DNA of 64,000 nucleotides from Flavobacterium sp. CF108. GTDB taxonomy: Bacteria; Bacteroidota; Bacteroidia; Flavobacteriales; Flavobacteriaceae. Shown here one piece after another: positions 35,669 to 48,200 of this stretch (position 1 is the stretch's first letter; each line of letters opens with the position of its first letter). Location: NCBI RefSeq assembly GCF_900129795.1, contig NZ_FQWW01000006.1, positions 186,001 to 250,000 on the forward strand, in the 5' to 3' direction. The translations under genes were made by a program, and so were the position numbers. The notes beneath the pieces are model-generated. The model saw only the letters and a program-made list of their open reading frames with translations. It searched no databases and had not been told where the DNA came from.

Positions 35669-38600
35669 ATGAAAACTAAAAATATTCCCGAAATAATTGA
35701 ACTTTTAAAAAGTGACGACATTACTTTGTTTGTAAAAGATAGTCAGCTGGGCATTAAAAGTAAAAAAACGACCAAATTGCCTGAAGAGATTTTATCAATG
35801 ATTAAATCAAATAAAGAGGAATTAATTACTTTTTTAAACAGTCAAAAAAGCAATTCACTTAATAAAATTAAAACAGTAAGTGATTATGGTTTACCAACTA
35901 CAATAACAAATAAAAGGCTAAAGGATTTTTTAGAATTGCCGGTACATCAAAGTAAGGTTGCTAATATATATCCATTAACACCTTTACAAAAAGGATTTTT
36001 GTTTCACAATTTATACGATGATAATAAAGCAGCCTATATATGCCAGTTTCACTGTGATTTAAAAGGAGTAATTTCCAGAGCATCTTTTGATAAAACCTGG
36101 AACTATTTATTACAGCAGCACACGGTTTTAAGAACAGCCGTTTTTGGTCAGGATTTGGATATTCCGGTTCAAACGGTTTATGATAACGTAAAACTGCCAA
36201 TCAATGAACTTGATTATAGTAAATTATCAGCAGCAGAATTTCAATCGGCATTTGATACGTTTTTAACGGCAGATAAAGAAGCGGGTTTTAATTTTGAAGA
36301 AGCTCCGTTATTTCGAATGACTTTGATTAAACTAGGAGAAGACCATACCCGTTTTGTATTTACACATCATCACATTATACTCGACGGATGGTCAGTACAA
36401 AACATAATGAAAAATTTCCATGCGGCTTATATACAATTGGAAACAAAAGGAACACTTCCAGAATTGGCTTTAGATGATTTTGGATCACATCTTCGTCATA
36501 TTTCAAGTGTAAATGAGGCCAAAGGGTTGTCATATTGGCAAAGCTATCTCTCAGATCTTACCTTACCAAGTTATATTCCGTTTGTCAATGATAATACACT
36601 GCGAAACAAACTATTTGGCAACAAAAAGATAGAATTCACGGTTAGCGGATCAATAAAAACTTTTACAAAAAAACACCGCATTACCGAAAATACCTTATTG
36701 CAGGGAGCATGGGCTTATTTATTGTCAAAATATACAGGAAATGAAACTGTTGTTTTTGGGGCAACTGTTTTAGGGAGAGATTCGAAAGAAGAAAATATAG
36801 AAACAAAAATAGGATTGTATATCAATACAATTCCAGTATGCAGTACCCTAAAGAGGGATATTAAAATATCAGACTGGTTACAGGAATTACAAAAAGAACA
36901 TACAATAGGAAGGGAAGAGTATGGACATTTAGCTCTAAGTGATATTGAAACTCAAAGTAATTTAAGAGGATCATTATTTGACACCATAATTTCTTTTCAA
37001 AATTATCCGGAAGCAGCTTCTCAATCAGAATTTAAAGAAAAACTGCAGGTAGAGAATATAGAAGGAATCGAAAGTACCAATTATACCATTTCATTAATTG
37101 TTTATTCATCCTTAGATAAACTAAATATCACGCTGAAATATAACAATGAATTTGTTTCAGATGAGATGATACTTAAAATTAAAGGACACTTAGAAGTAGT
37201 ACTGGAAAGCTTTTTAAGGGATGTTGAACAGGTAAAAGACCTAAATTATCTTACCAAAGACGAAGAAAAACAATTAGTAGCTGGATTTAATAATACAAAA
37301 AGAGAGTATGTTAAAGATCAGTCAATTATTGATGTTTTTTCGCAGCAAGCACAACTTCATCCAGAGCGTACAGCCTTAGTTTTTGGATCAAAAGAAATAA
37401 CGTATAAAGAGTTAGACATGCGTTCTAACCAAGTAGCTCAATATTTAGTTTCACAAGGAGTAATTCCCGGCAATATTGTAGGTTTATTGTTTGATCGTTC
37501 CTGGGAAATGATCGTTGGAATTATAGGGGTTTTAAAAGTAGGGGCCGGTTACTTACCACTAGATCCTAATTTGCCTGAAAAGCGTATTGAATATATGCTG
37601 GATCAAAGCAGAGCAACATTTTTATTATCTCAGCAGCAGTATCTGGACGAATATGCGGCATATCTTCCGGTTCAGGCTATGGATTCTCCAAAAATTAGTT
37701 CTCAAATAACTTCAAATGTAGCGGTTAAAACATTAGCCACAGATTTGGCCTATTGTATTTTCACTTCGGGTTCAACAGGAAAACCAAAAGGAGTGATGAT
37801 GAATCACGGCAGCGTAATTAATTTGGTAAATGGTCTAAATGAGCTTGTTTACCAGCCTTATGAAGATAAAGTTTTACGTGTAGCCTTATTAGCCTCATAT
37901 GTATTTGATGCTTCTGTACAGCAAATATTCGGATCTTTATTACAAGGGCACAGCCTATATATTTTAGATGATGAAAGCAGAAAAGACGGTGTTAAATTAT
38001 TGTCTTTTTATAATGAAAACAGCATTGATTTATCAGACGGTACACCAACGCACCTTCGTTTATTAGTAAACGCTTTAGAGAAAAATGCTGCCTTGAATAG
38101 CTTGTCAAGCTGGATATTAGCAGGAGAGGTTTTATCTAAGGATTTAGTAAATACATTTCACTTAAAATTAGGCTTAAAGACACAATTATATAATTTTTAT
38201 GGTCCTACAGAAACTTGTGTAGATTCGACATCATATAAAGTTGATCCTAAAAAATTAGATCAATATACCACCATTCCAATTGGTAAACCAATGCCAAACG
38301 AACGCGTTTACGTGACAGATAATCATGGCAGCCTGGTACCGCAGGGAATAATTGGAGAACTGTGTATAGCCGGTAGTGGGTTAGCCCAAAGATATATTGG
38401 AGATCAGTCACTTACTTCAGAGAAATTTAATTCAGAATGGATTCCTTGGGAAGACAGGGTTTACAAAACAGGAGATTTAGTAAAATGGATGCCAGACGGT
38501 AACCTGGAATATCACGGACGTAAAGATGATCAATTTAAAATAAGAGGATATAGAATAGAACCTACAGAAATTGAACAATATTTAACGGCTCATCCAAAAA

Positions 38601-41600
38601 TTGAAAACTCAATTATTGTCGTTCAGGAATTTGAAAACGAGAAAACTTTAATTGCTTATTATCAGGCAAAATCTAAAATAAGTACTTCTGATATAAGAGG
38701 ATATCTTGCTGCTTATCTGCCAGATTATATGATTCCGTCTTTTTACATGCATATTGAGAACTTTCTTTTTACTAGCAATGGAAAAATAGATCGTAAGAGC
38801 CTGCCGTCATATGAAATCAGTCCGGAAAAAGAGATTGCTCTTCCAACTAATGAAACAGAACAAAAACTTATAGCCATATATTCAGAGGTCCTTAAGGTCG
38901 ACAGTAGTATTATTGGGGTTAATAGTAATTTTTTCGATCTGGGCGGACATTCACTAACCATGATGTTCTTAAATAATAAAATTGAGAAAGCCTTTAATTT
39001 AAAAATTCCATTAAAGGAAATGATGAGGTATTCAACAGTAGCTGATTTAAGCAAATTTATGCTGAAATCTACTGCATCTAATCACTCAGATATACAACCA
39101 GCAGAAAAGCAGGAGTATTATCCTTTGTCTTCATCACAAAAAAGAATGTACTTTTTGCATGAATACAACACAGGTTCCTTAGCCTACAATCTTCCGGCTG
39201 TTGTTACTTTAAACGGGATTTTGAAGAAAGAAAAACTGGAAGCTGCTTTTCAAAAATTAATTCAGCGTCACAATAATCTCCGAACTTCATTTGAATTTCT
39301 GGACGGAAACCCAATACAAAGAATTTTAACTAAGGTTGATTTTGTAATAACAGATCTTGCCAAAGAAGAAGATATAAATAAAGCAATTAAAAACTTTATC
39401 AGGCCTTTTGATTTGCATGAGGCACCACTTTGGCGTGTTGGAATTATGTCTGTATCAGATCAGGAACATATTATGGTAATTGATACGCATCATATTATTT
39501 CTGATGAAGTTACCAATGGTTTATTGTTAAGAGATTTGATATCCTTATACAAAGGAGAAACACTTCCTGAACTTCAAATACAATATCAGGATTATGTTAT
39601 CTGGAATTTAAAAGAGAACCAGCAAAAAGAAATTTTAAAACAAAAAGAATATTGGCTTAATCAATTTATAGATGAAGTCCCTGCATTGCAATTGCCTTAT
39701 GATCATGCAAGACCAAAACAACAAAGTGAATATGGTGACAAGTACGCTTTTAATTTAAGTAAAAATCAAATTGAGCAACTAAAGAAAATAGCCCGTGCAG
39801 AAGGAGTAACCATGTACAGTCTTATTCTGGCAGTTTACAATGTATTCCTTAGTAAGTTATCAAACCAGAATGATATCGTAGTAGGTACGCCGGTTGCCGG
39901 CCGCAGACATGCAGATTTAGAGAAAATTGCAGGTATTTTTATCAATACACTTCCTATCAGGAATCACGTTGATGGATCACAAAGCTTTACAGCATTTCTG
40001 CATCAGGTACAAGAAGTCAATTCAACGGCATTTGAAAATCAGTTATATCCGTATGATGAGTTAATTGATGCTTTAGATTTAGAAAGAAATGGAAATAGAA
40101 GCCCATTATTTGATGTGTTTTTAAATTATGAATTTGAAAATGAAAAACTAGATTTAAAGGATTCAGAACTTAAAATTGGCAGCATAGATATACCTTATCC
40201 AATTGCAAAATTTGACCTGCACTTATCAGTATTAGAAACAGAAGAAAATCTCAACCTGAGCCTGGCTTACAGTAAAGATCTATTTGAATCAGCCAGTGCA
40301 GAACGTTTCGCTTTTTATTTTGTTCGTATTGTCGATACCATAATAAATAATAAAAACGAACTGCTAAAGGATATTTCTATTCTGTCTGCAAAAGAGCAAA
40401 ATCAGCTGTTAGTTGAATTTAACGATTCAGCACAAGATTATGAGATAGACAAAACAGTTTTGGATTTGTTTTCAGAACAGGTTTTACTCCATCCAAACGA
40501 GCAGGCACTTATTTTTGAAGATAATCATATTACATATAAGGAATTAGATTCAAGATCTAGTATTTGGGCTGCTAACTTACTTGATATGGGTATTAAACCA
40601 GGATCTGTAGTGGCGCTTAGAATGACCAGATCTATAGAAATGATAACCACACTTCTTGCCATAATGAAAGCAGGTGCTGCTTATATGATAATAGACTCCA
40701 ATTTACCGGGTTCTCGTGCAGCGCACATGATGGAAGAAAGTACTGCTTTCCTTATCATTACAAATATAGAGCAGCAAATAGAAGGTTTAGAAGCTTATAA
40801 TTTCTTGTTAGTAGAAGACTTAGACAATCATGAAATTGAAAACGAAACCATTAAACTCCCTGAAGTAAGTACAGAAAACCTGGCTTATCTGCTTTACACA
40901 TCAGGTTCTACAGGCAGGCCAAAAGGATGTATGATTTCGCATGCCAATCTATTTAATTATATCGTTTGGAGTAACAATTTTTACTTTAAGAATAATGCCG
41001 AAGGCAATTGGGGAATCACCAGTTCTATGTCATTTGATTTGTCTGTAACGGCAGTTTTTACCAGTCTGACCAGAGGAAAAAAACTCTTTATAGGAAATGA
41101 AAAAGAAAATGTGGATCAGCTTTTAGAAGATTGCTTTAACAATCCTGAAATAGATACTATAAAGCTTACACCAACACACATTGCACTTTTAAAAGATCTC
41201 GATATTCAAGATACAAATGTGACTATAGTTATTTGCGGAGGTGAGCAGCTAAAGAAAAGCCATATAAAAATTCTGAAAGATTTAAATACAAATATCAGGG
41301 TTTACAATGAATATGGACCAACTGAAACTACAGTAGGATGTACATCGGCTGAGGTTTCAATAACTGACGAACCTATAACGGTAGGTTACCCTATTGCAAA
41401 CACAAAAATCTACGTTTTGGATGCTGATAAAAAAACAGTGCCAATTGGGGTAATAGGAGAATTATTCATTGGAGGTTCAGGTGTGTCAAAAGGCTACATG
41501 GGCAATCCGGTTTTAACAGCAGAAAGATTTGTGTCAATAGAAAACAAAACATGTTATAAAACAGGAGATTTAGCCCGATGGGATGTAGAAGGAAGAATTG

Positions 41601-42220
41601 AATATATAGGAAGAATTGATGATCAGATAAAAATAAGAGGATATAGAATAGAACCCGGAGAAATAGAATTGGTTTTAGAAAATCTTCCGTTCATAGAGCA
41701 GGCTTTTGTAACAGTTAAAGGAATAGATGAAAATAAACAACTGTATGCCTACATAAAAGGAAATAAGGAAATAGAAGCAGTAGTAATAAAAGAAATCCTT
41801 AAAGACATTCTTCCTAACTATATGATTCCGTCCTCATTTATTTGGTTAGATGAGTTTCCTTACACTGTAAATGGAAAAATAGACCATAAAGCACTTTTAA
41901 ATAATGAGGAAAAGATAACAGTGGCCTATGTAAAACCATCCAATTATGTGGAAGAAAAATTAGTAAAAATATGGTCCGGAATTCTTGATTTAGAAGAAGA
42001 CGAGATAAGTGTAGAATCTAATTTTATAACACTCGGAGGTCATTCGTTAAATGTAATTCAAATGGCCAATACGATCAATAAAGAATTTGGGGTTCAAATA
42101 AAACTAGATGATATTTTCAATGGAAAAACCATTCGGGAATTATCAGAATTAATAGGAATGAAAGCTTGGCTGGAAACCGAAAGTGACCAAAAAAGTACAC
42201 GTAAAGAAATTGTATTATAA
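35669..42220 (+). CDS. NRPS 3: TubC docking - C - A - T - C - A(Asn-like) - T
   Basis: A 2183-residue two-module protein. TubC docking 1-60. First C about 100-520 (H234-H235, PLTPLQKGFLFHNLYD) is almost the same as in NRPS 2 and follows an epimerase. First A pocket D-A-Q-D-I-A-F-V-D is identical to that of NRPS 1, so residues 1 and 3 should be the same amino acid. T S1095. Second C about 1148-1570 reads H1274-H1275-IISD-E: the Gly of HHxxxDG is replaced by Glu1280. Second A pocket D-L-T-K-I-G-E-V-G fits Asn closely. T S2126. No epimerase. C-terminal tail RKEIVL. The 43 bp before its start is the widest gap between NRPS genes and might allow weak separate translation. Confidence 0.9.
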   Translation: MKTKNIPEIIELLKSDDITLFVKDSQLGIKSKKTTKLPEEILSMIKSNKEELITFLNSQKSNSLNKIKTVSDYGLPTTITNKRLKDFLELPVHQSKVANIYPLTPLQKGFLFHNLYDDNKAAYICQFHCDLKGVISRASFDKTWNYLLQQHTVLRTAVFGQDLDIPVQTVYDNVKLPINELDYSKLSAAEFQSAFDTFLTADKEAGFNFEEAPLFRMTLIKLGEDHTRFVFTHHHIILDGWSVQNIMKNFHAAYIQLETKGTLPELALDDFGSHLRHISSVNEAKGLSYWQSYLSDLTLPSYIPFVNDNTLRNKLFGNKKIEFTVSGSIKTFTKKHRITENTLLQGAWAYLLSKYTGNETVVFGATVLGRDSKEENIETKIGLYINTIPVCSTLKRDIKISDWLQELQKEHTIGREEYGHLALSDIETQSNLRGSLFDTIISFQNYPEAASQSEFKEKLQVENIEGIESTNYTISLIVYSSLDKLNITLKYNNEFVSDEMILKIKGHLEVVLESFLRDVEQVKDLNYLTKDEEKQLVAGFNNTKREYVKDQSIIDVFSQQAQLHPERTALVFGSKEITYKELDMRSNQVAQYLVSQGVIPGNIVGLLFDRSWEMIVGIIGVLKVGAGYLPLDPNLPEKRIEYMLDQSRATFLLSQQQYLDEYAAYLPVQAMDSPKISSQITSNVAVKTLATDLAYCIFTSGSTGKPKGVMMNHGSVINLVNGLNELVYQPYEDKVLRVALLASYVFDASVQQIFGSLLQGHSLYILDDESRKDGVKLLSFYNENSIDLSDGTPTHLRLLVNALEKNAALNSLSSWILAGEVLSKDLVNTFHLKLGLKTQLYNFYGPTETCVDSTSYKVDPKKLDQYTTIPIGKPMPNERVYVTDNHGSLVPQGIIGELCIAGSGLAQRYIGDQSLTSEKFNSEWIPWEDRVYKTGDLVKWMPDGNLEYHGRKDDQFKIRGYRIEPTEIEQYLTAHPKIENSIIVVQEFENEKTLIAYYQAKSKISTSDIRGYLAAYLPDYMIPSFYMHIENFLFTSNGKIDRKSLPSYEISPEKEIALPTNETEQKLIAIYSEVLKVDSSIIGVNSNFFDLGGHSLTMMFLNNKIEKAFNLKIPLKEMMRYSTVADLSKFMLKSTASNHSDIQPAEKQEYYPLSSSQKRMYFLHEYNTGSLAYNLPAVVTLNGILKKEKLEAAFQKLIQRHNNLRTSFEFLDGNPIQRILTKVDFVITDLAKEEDINKAIKNFIRPFDLHEAPLWRVGIMSVSDQEHIMVIDTHHIISDEVTNGLLLRDLISLYKGETLPELQIQYQDYVIWNLKENQQKEILKQKEYWLNQFIDEVPALQLPYDHARPKQQSEYGDKYAFNLSKNQIEQLKKIARAEGVTMYSLILAVYNVFLSKLSNQNDIVVGTPVAGRRHADLEKIAGIFINTLPIRNHVDGSQSFTAFLHQVQEVNSTAFENQLYPYDELIDALDLERNGNRSPLFDVFLNYEFENEKLDLKDSELKIGSIDIPYPIAKFDLHLSVLETEENLNLSLAYSKDLFESASAERFAFYFVRIVDTIINNKNELLKDISILSAKEQNQLLVEFNDSAQDYEIDKTVLDLFSEQVLLHPNEQALIFEDNHITYKELDSRSSIWAANLLDMGIKPGSVVALRMTRSIEMITTLLAIMKAGAAYMIIDSNLPGSRAAHMMEESTAFLIITNIEQQIEGLEAYNFLLVEDLDNHEIENETIKLPEVSTENLAYLLYTSGSTGRPKGCMISHANLFNYIVWSNNFYFKNNAEGNWGITSSMSFDLSVTAVFTSLTRGKKLFIGNEKENVDQLLEDCFNNPEIDTIKLTPTHIALLKDLDIQDTNVTIVICGGEQLKKSHIKILKDLNTNIRVYNEYGPTETTVGCTSAEVSITDEPITVGYPIANTKIYVLDADKKTVPIGVIGELFIGGSGVSKGYMGNPVLTAERFVSIENKTCYKTGDLARWDVEGRIEYIGRIDDQIKIRGYRIEPGEIELVLENLPFIEQAFVTVKGIDENKQLYAYIKGNKEIEAVVIKEILKDILPNYMIPSSFIWLDEFPYTVNGKIDHKALLNNEEKITVAYVKPSNYVEEKLVKIWSGILDLEEDEISVESNFITLGGHSLNVIQMANTINKEFGVQIKLDDIFNGKTIRELSELIGMKAWLETESDQKSTRKEIVL

Positions 42221-42238
42221 ATCGAAGACAAAAAAAAC

Positions 42239-45200
42239 ATGGAAGAATTATTTTTAAAACTAAAAAATCTGGATGTTCATTTAAGTGTTGAAGATGGTAA
42301 CTTAAAATTAAGTGTACCTGATGACTTTGAAGAAAACGACTTAATTGATGAAATCAAAAAAAATAAAATTGAATTAATTGATTACATCTATGAAAGCAGA
42401 ACAAAGAATATAAACTCTTTAGAAATTCCAAAGAAAAAAAATGCTGTTTCTACAAAATTAACGCCGCCTCAGGCTCGTTTATACGTGCTGCAAGGTCTGG
42501 CAAAAGATTCTAATGTATACAACATTCCTTTTGCTTCAGAATTGATAGGAGCAGTAGATGTTTTGCAATTACAAAAGGCTTTTATTGAATTAATTCAAAG
42601 ACATGAAAGTTTACGAACCTCTTTTTTACTCGATAATAATTACGAGCCAATACAAAAGGTACTGGAAAAATTCGATTTTGAATTAGAACATATTAAATCT
42701 GACGAGAAAGGATTAAAAGAAATTGTCGAAAATTTTTCATTTTCTTTTAATCTGGAGAAAGCACCATTAGTTAGGGCAAAGCTGGTAGAACTTCAGGCAG
42801 ATAGATTTATTTTATTAATGGATGTACATCATATTATTTTTGATGGGATTTCATTACAGGTATTTTTGCGTGATCTGGTTTCACTTTACAGTAAACAAGA
42901 ATTGCCAGAACTTACATTACAATACAAAGATTATGCAGACTGGTATTTTAGCGAAGATTATCAAAAGAACCTTTCTTTGCAAAAAGCATTCTGGCTTAAG
43001 GAATTAAATGGATTTAAAAACACGGCTATTCTACCTGCCGATTTTAAAAAATCAAACAAAATTTCGTTTGAAGGAGCCTACGCAAATTTCATCATTAAAG
43101 GAAAAAGAAGAAAAGCGCTGGAAGAACTTGCTAAAAAATCTGAAGCTTCTTTGTTTAGTGTACTTACTTCTTTGTACAGCATCTTGCAAGCCAAATTAAC
43201 AGGCATTGATGATTTAGCAATTGGTACTCCGGTAGCAGGAAGACGTCATTGGAGTTTAGAGAACATGATTGGTATGTTTGTCAATACACTGGCCATAAGA
43301 ATCAACTTTAAAAATGAAATCAGCTTTAATGATTATTTAAAAGAAGTTAGCTCAAAGATTATTCATTGTTTTGATAATCAGGAATATCCATTTGAAGCAT
43401 TATTAGATGATTTAGGTTCAAGACAAAGCAATGAAATGAACCCATTTTTTAATACACTTATCACATTAGATAATTTTGAGCAGACAGTAGTTGCTATAAA
43501 TGATTTAGAGATAAAACCTTTTGAGATAAATAAATCAACTTCAAAGTTTGATTTAATCATGCATTTTAGCGAGAAAGAAAATGAACTTGCCTGCACATTT
43601 GAATATAGTACTCAATTATTTAAGAAGGAAACTATTGAAAGATTCTTCGATTATTTTATCAATATATTAGATCAGGTTGCAGAAAATGAGTCTGTTATTC
43701 TGGATAAAATAACACTTCTGGATCAAGAGTCGAGCAATGAATTATTACAGCTAAATGATTTTACAGATGTAGTGTACGACCAAAACCTGACTATAATAGA
43801 TCTATTTGAAGAACAAGTTGTTAAAAGTCAGGATAATACGGCTTTAGTTTTAGGCAACGAGACTTTATCATACAAAGAACTAAATGAAAGAGCTAATCAG
43901 GTAGCAAGATTACTAAGAGCCAAAGGATTAGAACGAGAAGGCGTGGTTGGAATATTGATGGAGAAAAGTTTTGAGGTTATTATAGGAATGCTTGGTATTC
44001 TTAAAGCCGGTGGAGTTTATGTGCCAATTGATGTCAATTATCCGCAAAATCGTATCGATTACATTGTTGAAAACAGTGGCCTTAAAATGATCCTTACAAT
44101 CCCGGAATTTGAAAACATTGTTGATAAAAAAGACGTATCTAATATATTTATCTCTGAAGCAGATCAAATTAAAGACACATCAAATCTGGATATTGTAAAT
44201 TCTCCTAATGATATGTGTTACATCATATATACATCAGGAACAACCGGAGTTCCAAAAGGAGTTATGGTAGAACATAGAAATGTGGTACGTCTACTTTTTA
44301 ATAAAGGATTCCAATTTGATTTTACTGACAAAGATGTATGGACAATGTTCCATAGCCATTGTTTTGATTTTAGTGTTTGGGAAATGTACGGGCCATTACT
44401 TTACGGTGGAGTTTTAATTATCATTACTACTCTGGAAGCACGAGATCCTTCAAGGTTTGTAAAAATAATGGAAGACAATAAAGTGACCGTTTTAAATCAA
44501 ACCCCAACTTCATTCTATAATTTAATTAGAGAAAGCATTGAGAAAAACGCAAATCTTAAAGCCCTGCGCTATGTGGTTTTTGGAGGAGAAGCATTAACAC
44601 CATCCAAATTAAATCATTGGAGAGATTTATATCCAAATACAAAATTGATCAATATGTACGGTATTACAGAAGTAACGGTGCATATGACTTATAAAGAAAT
44701 TGGAGACGCAGAAATACAGCACAGTATAAGTAACATTGGAAAAGCCTTACCAACCGGATCTATTTATTTATTAGACAACAACATGAAACCGGTACCAGTA
44801 GGGGTTATTGGTGAAATCTACGTTGGGGGCGAGGGAGTTGCACGTGGGTATATGAATAATAAGGAACTAACAGATTCAAGATTTATAAAAAATCCTTTTA
44901 AAGAAGGGGACCGATTATATCGATCTGGTGATTTGGCTGTATTACTGGAAAATGGAGACTTAGAATATAAAAGACGTTCTGATAATCAAATACAATTAAA
45001 AGGATTTAGAATTGAATTAAAAGAAATAGAGCATCATTTATACCAGCACAAACTAATCGACAATGCAGTTGTGATTATGAGAGTGTCTAAAAAAGATGAA
45101 CCTTATTTATGTGCGTATTACGTAGGTAAAGAAGAACTAGATATAAATAATTTAAGATCTTATTTAGAAGAACTTCTTCCTCATTATATGATCCCGTCAT

Positions 45201-48200
45201 TTTATGTTAAGATTGAGGAGATGCCATTTACTTCCAATAATAAAATCGATATCGCCAAATTACCAGAACCTAAAATTGGGTTTGTAGGCAATTACATAGC
45301 TCCTACTAATGAGGAAGAACAAATCATGTGTGAGATTTGGGCAAAATATATGGATATAGAGCAAGTAGGGATAATGGATAATTTCTTTAGTCTGGGAGGA
45401 GATTCGTTGAGAGCCATTGCATTAATATCGACTATAAACGAAAAGTTATCAGCATCATTAATGATTGCAGACTTGTATTCTTTCCCTACAATTAAGGAAC
45501 TTGTAGTAGCCTTAAAGTCTAATAAAGGTGAAGAACAAGCATTCTTAAAGAAAGAAGCAGTAAAAGAACTTAAGTTATTTCAGGAAACATACAGAGCAGA
45601 AAACGAATTTTTAGATAACTATGAAGAGGTATATCCTATGAATGGTATCGAGAAAGGAATGGTTTATTATTCTTTATTAGGTAATACAGATAGTATCCAT
45701 AACATTATGTATCACGAACAAAATATGTATGACGTGCCATTTGAAAATTTCGATTTTGAAATTTTCAAAACCACACTGAATATGATGATTAAAAAACACA
45801 GTGAGTTAAGAAAGATATACGATCTAAAAAACTTAACGCACATCATATTGAAAGAAATTGAACCCGATGTTCATTTTATAGATATATGCCATTTAAGTAA
45901 AGCAGAGCAGGATAAATTTATAGAAGATAAATTAGAAGAAGAAAAACTTAGAACAACAGAATTGTCACTATCCTTAATATGGAGAATGCACATTATTAAA
46001 GTACGTGAAGGGTTTCAATATCTTTTATTTGATTTTAATCATTCCTTATTTGATGGATGGAGTCTGGCTTCTTTTTTAACAGAACTAAACAATACCGCAA
46101 TAGCACTTAAAAAAGATCAAAATTACCTTCCAAAGCAAATAGTAGGTAGTTATAAAGATCAGATACTTGGCGAATTGGCTGCAATTAATAGTGAATCCAG
46201 TAAAAACTACTGGCAGAAAGAGTTATCCGGCTACAATCGTTTTGAATTATTCCCAACCGGTAAACCCCATGTATTTATTACTGATGACCATGATTTTGGA
46301 AGAGAATATAGAAAAAAACTAGAAGCAGCAGCAAGTAAATTCAATACAAGCTTTAAACACTTATGCTTTTCGGCAATTATCTATGCTCTAAGAAGAATAA
46401 ATTTTGAAAATGACATAACTATGGGAGTTGTGACCAATATTCGACCATTAATTCCAGATGGAGAATATCTTTTGGGTTGTTTCTTAAATACAGTTCCGCT
46501 TAGAGTTCAAATACCTGAAAATTTATCTTGGGGAGAGTATGTAAACTTTATTGAACAAAAATTCACAGAATTAAAGTATCATGAGCGAGTACCTTTTTAT
46601 AAAATATTAGAATTTATTGATGAGAAAACATTCAATGCAAATCCAATCTTTGACGTTAAGTTAAATTATATAGATTTTAGAGTATACAATGATTTTCAAG
46701 GATATGACGAAAATTATTTTGGACCATCAAATGCGAGAACCAGTTATTTAAATGAAAATACACTGCTTAACCTTCATATCATTGCTAATAATGACGATTT
46801 TATTTTCCGTATAGTTTATTCTACTTCTTTTTTCGAAGCAGAACAGTCTAGTAAACTATCTTCTTATTTTAAAAGTACGCTGGATCAAATATTAAATGAT
46901 GCAGATAAGAAGCTGGATGATACTTGTGTTTTAAATGAAGAAGAGCAAAACGTAATTACAGAAGAATTTAATAACACTGAGTTTAGCTTTCCTCAAAACG
47001 AAACAATTTTAGATTTGTTTAAAGAGCAGGTAAAATCAGCACCAGATAATATTGCTGCTGTAATTGATGATAAAGCTATTTCCTATAGTGAGCTGGAAAG
47101 TTTATCAAACCAGTTATCTCATAAGCTGATTCAGATTGGGGTAAATTCAGAAACTCTTGTTCCTATATCTTTAGATCGTTCATTAGAAATGATAATAGGA
47201 ATTTTAGCTATTCTAAAAGCAGGAGGAGCCTATGTTCCTATAGATCCTACATATCCGCAAAATAGAATTGATTATATTTTAGAAGATATTCAATCTTCAT
47301 TTATTTTAACCGAGTCCAAATATGAAAACAGCTTTGATATACCAAAACTAATCTTAGATGATAAAGCCATTTATGATAAACAATTAAAATCAGCTCCCGA
47401 AGTTAAAATAAGCGAAACTTCTTTAGCCTATGTTATTTACACATCAGGAACTAGCGGTAAACCTAAAGGAGTAATGAATTCGCATGAAGGTATCTATAAT
47501 AGATTGGCCTGGATGCGCGATCATTTTAATGTAACATCTAAAGACAATATTTTACAAAAAACGAATTTTTGCTTTGATGTATCAGTTTGGGAATTAATAC
47601 TTCCTTTAATTACCGGAGCAAAATTAGTATTTGCAAAACCAGAAGGTCATAAAGAAACCACTTATCTCGAGGAGATCTTAGATAAAGAGAATATTACATT
47701 AATGCATTTTGTACCCTCAATGTTATCTGCATTTTTAATAAATCTGGAAAACTTTAATGGAGGCCAGTTGAGAAGTGTAATTTGCAGTGGAGAAGAACTA
47801 AAAGCTGCGACATTAAAAGATTTTCAAACCAGACTTCCGGGTGTTAGTATTTATAACTTGTACGGTCCAACCGAAGCAGCAATTGATGTTACTGCGATAG
47901 ATTTAACCAATCAAAAAGAAGGTAAAGTTTCAATAGGTAAGCCTATAGCAAATACACAGCTTTATATTGTAGATAGTGAATGTAAAATTCAGTCAGTAGG
48001 TGTAAAAGGCGAATTGCTTATTGGAGGTATACAAGTAGCGAAAGGATATCTTAACAAACCAGAATTAACGTCTCAAAAATTTATAAATAATCCATTTAAC
48101 AAAAAGGACAAATATAAATTATATAAGACCGGTGATATGGCCAGATGGCTTCCTGATGGAAATATTGAGTACTTAGGCAGAATTGACGGTCAGATTAAAT

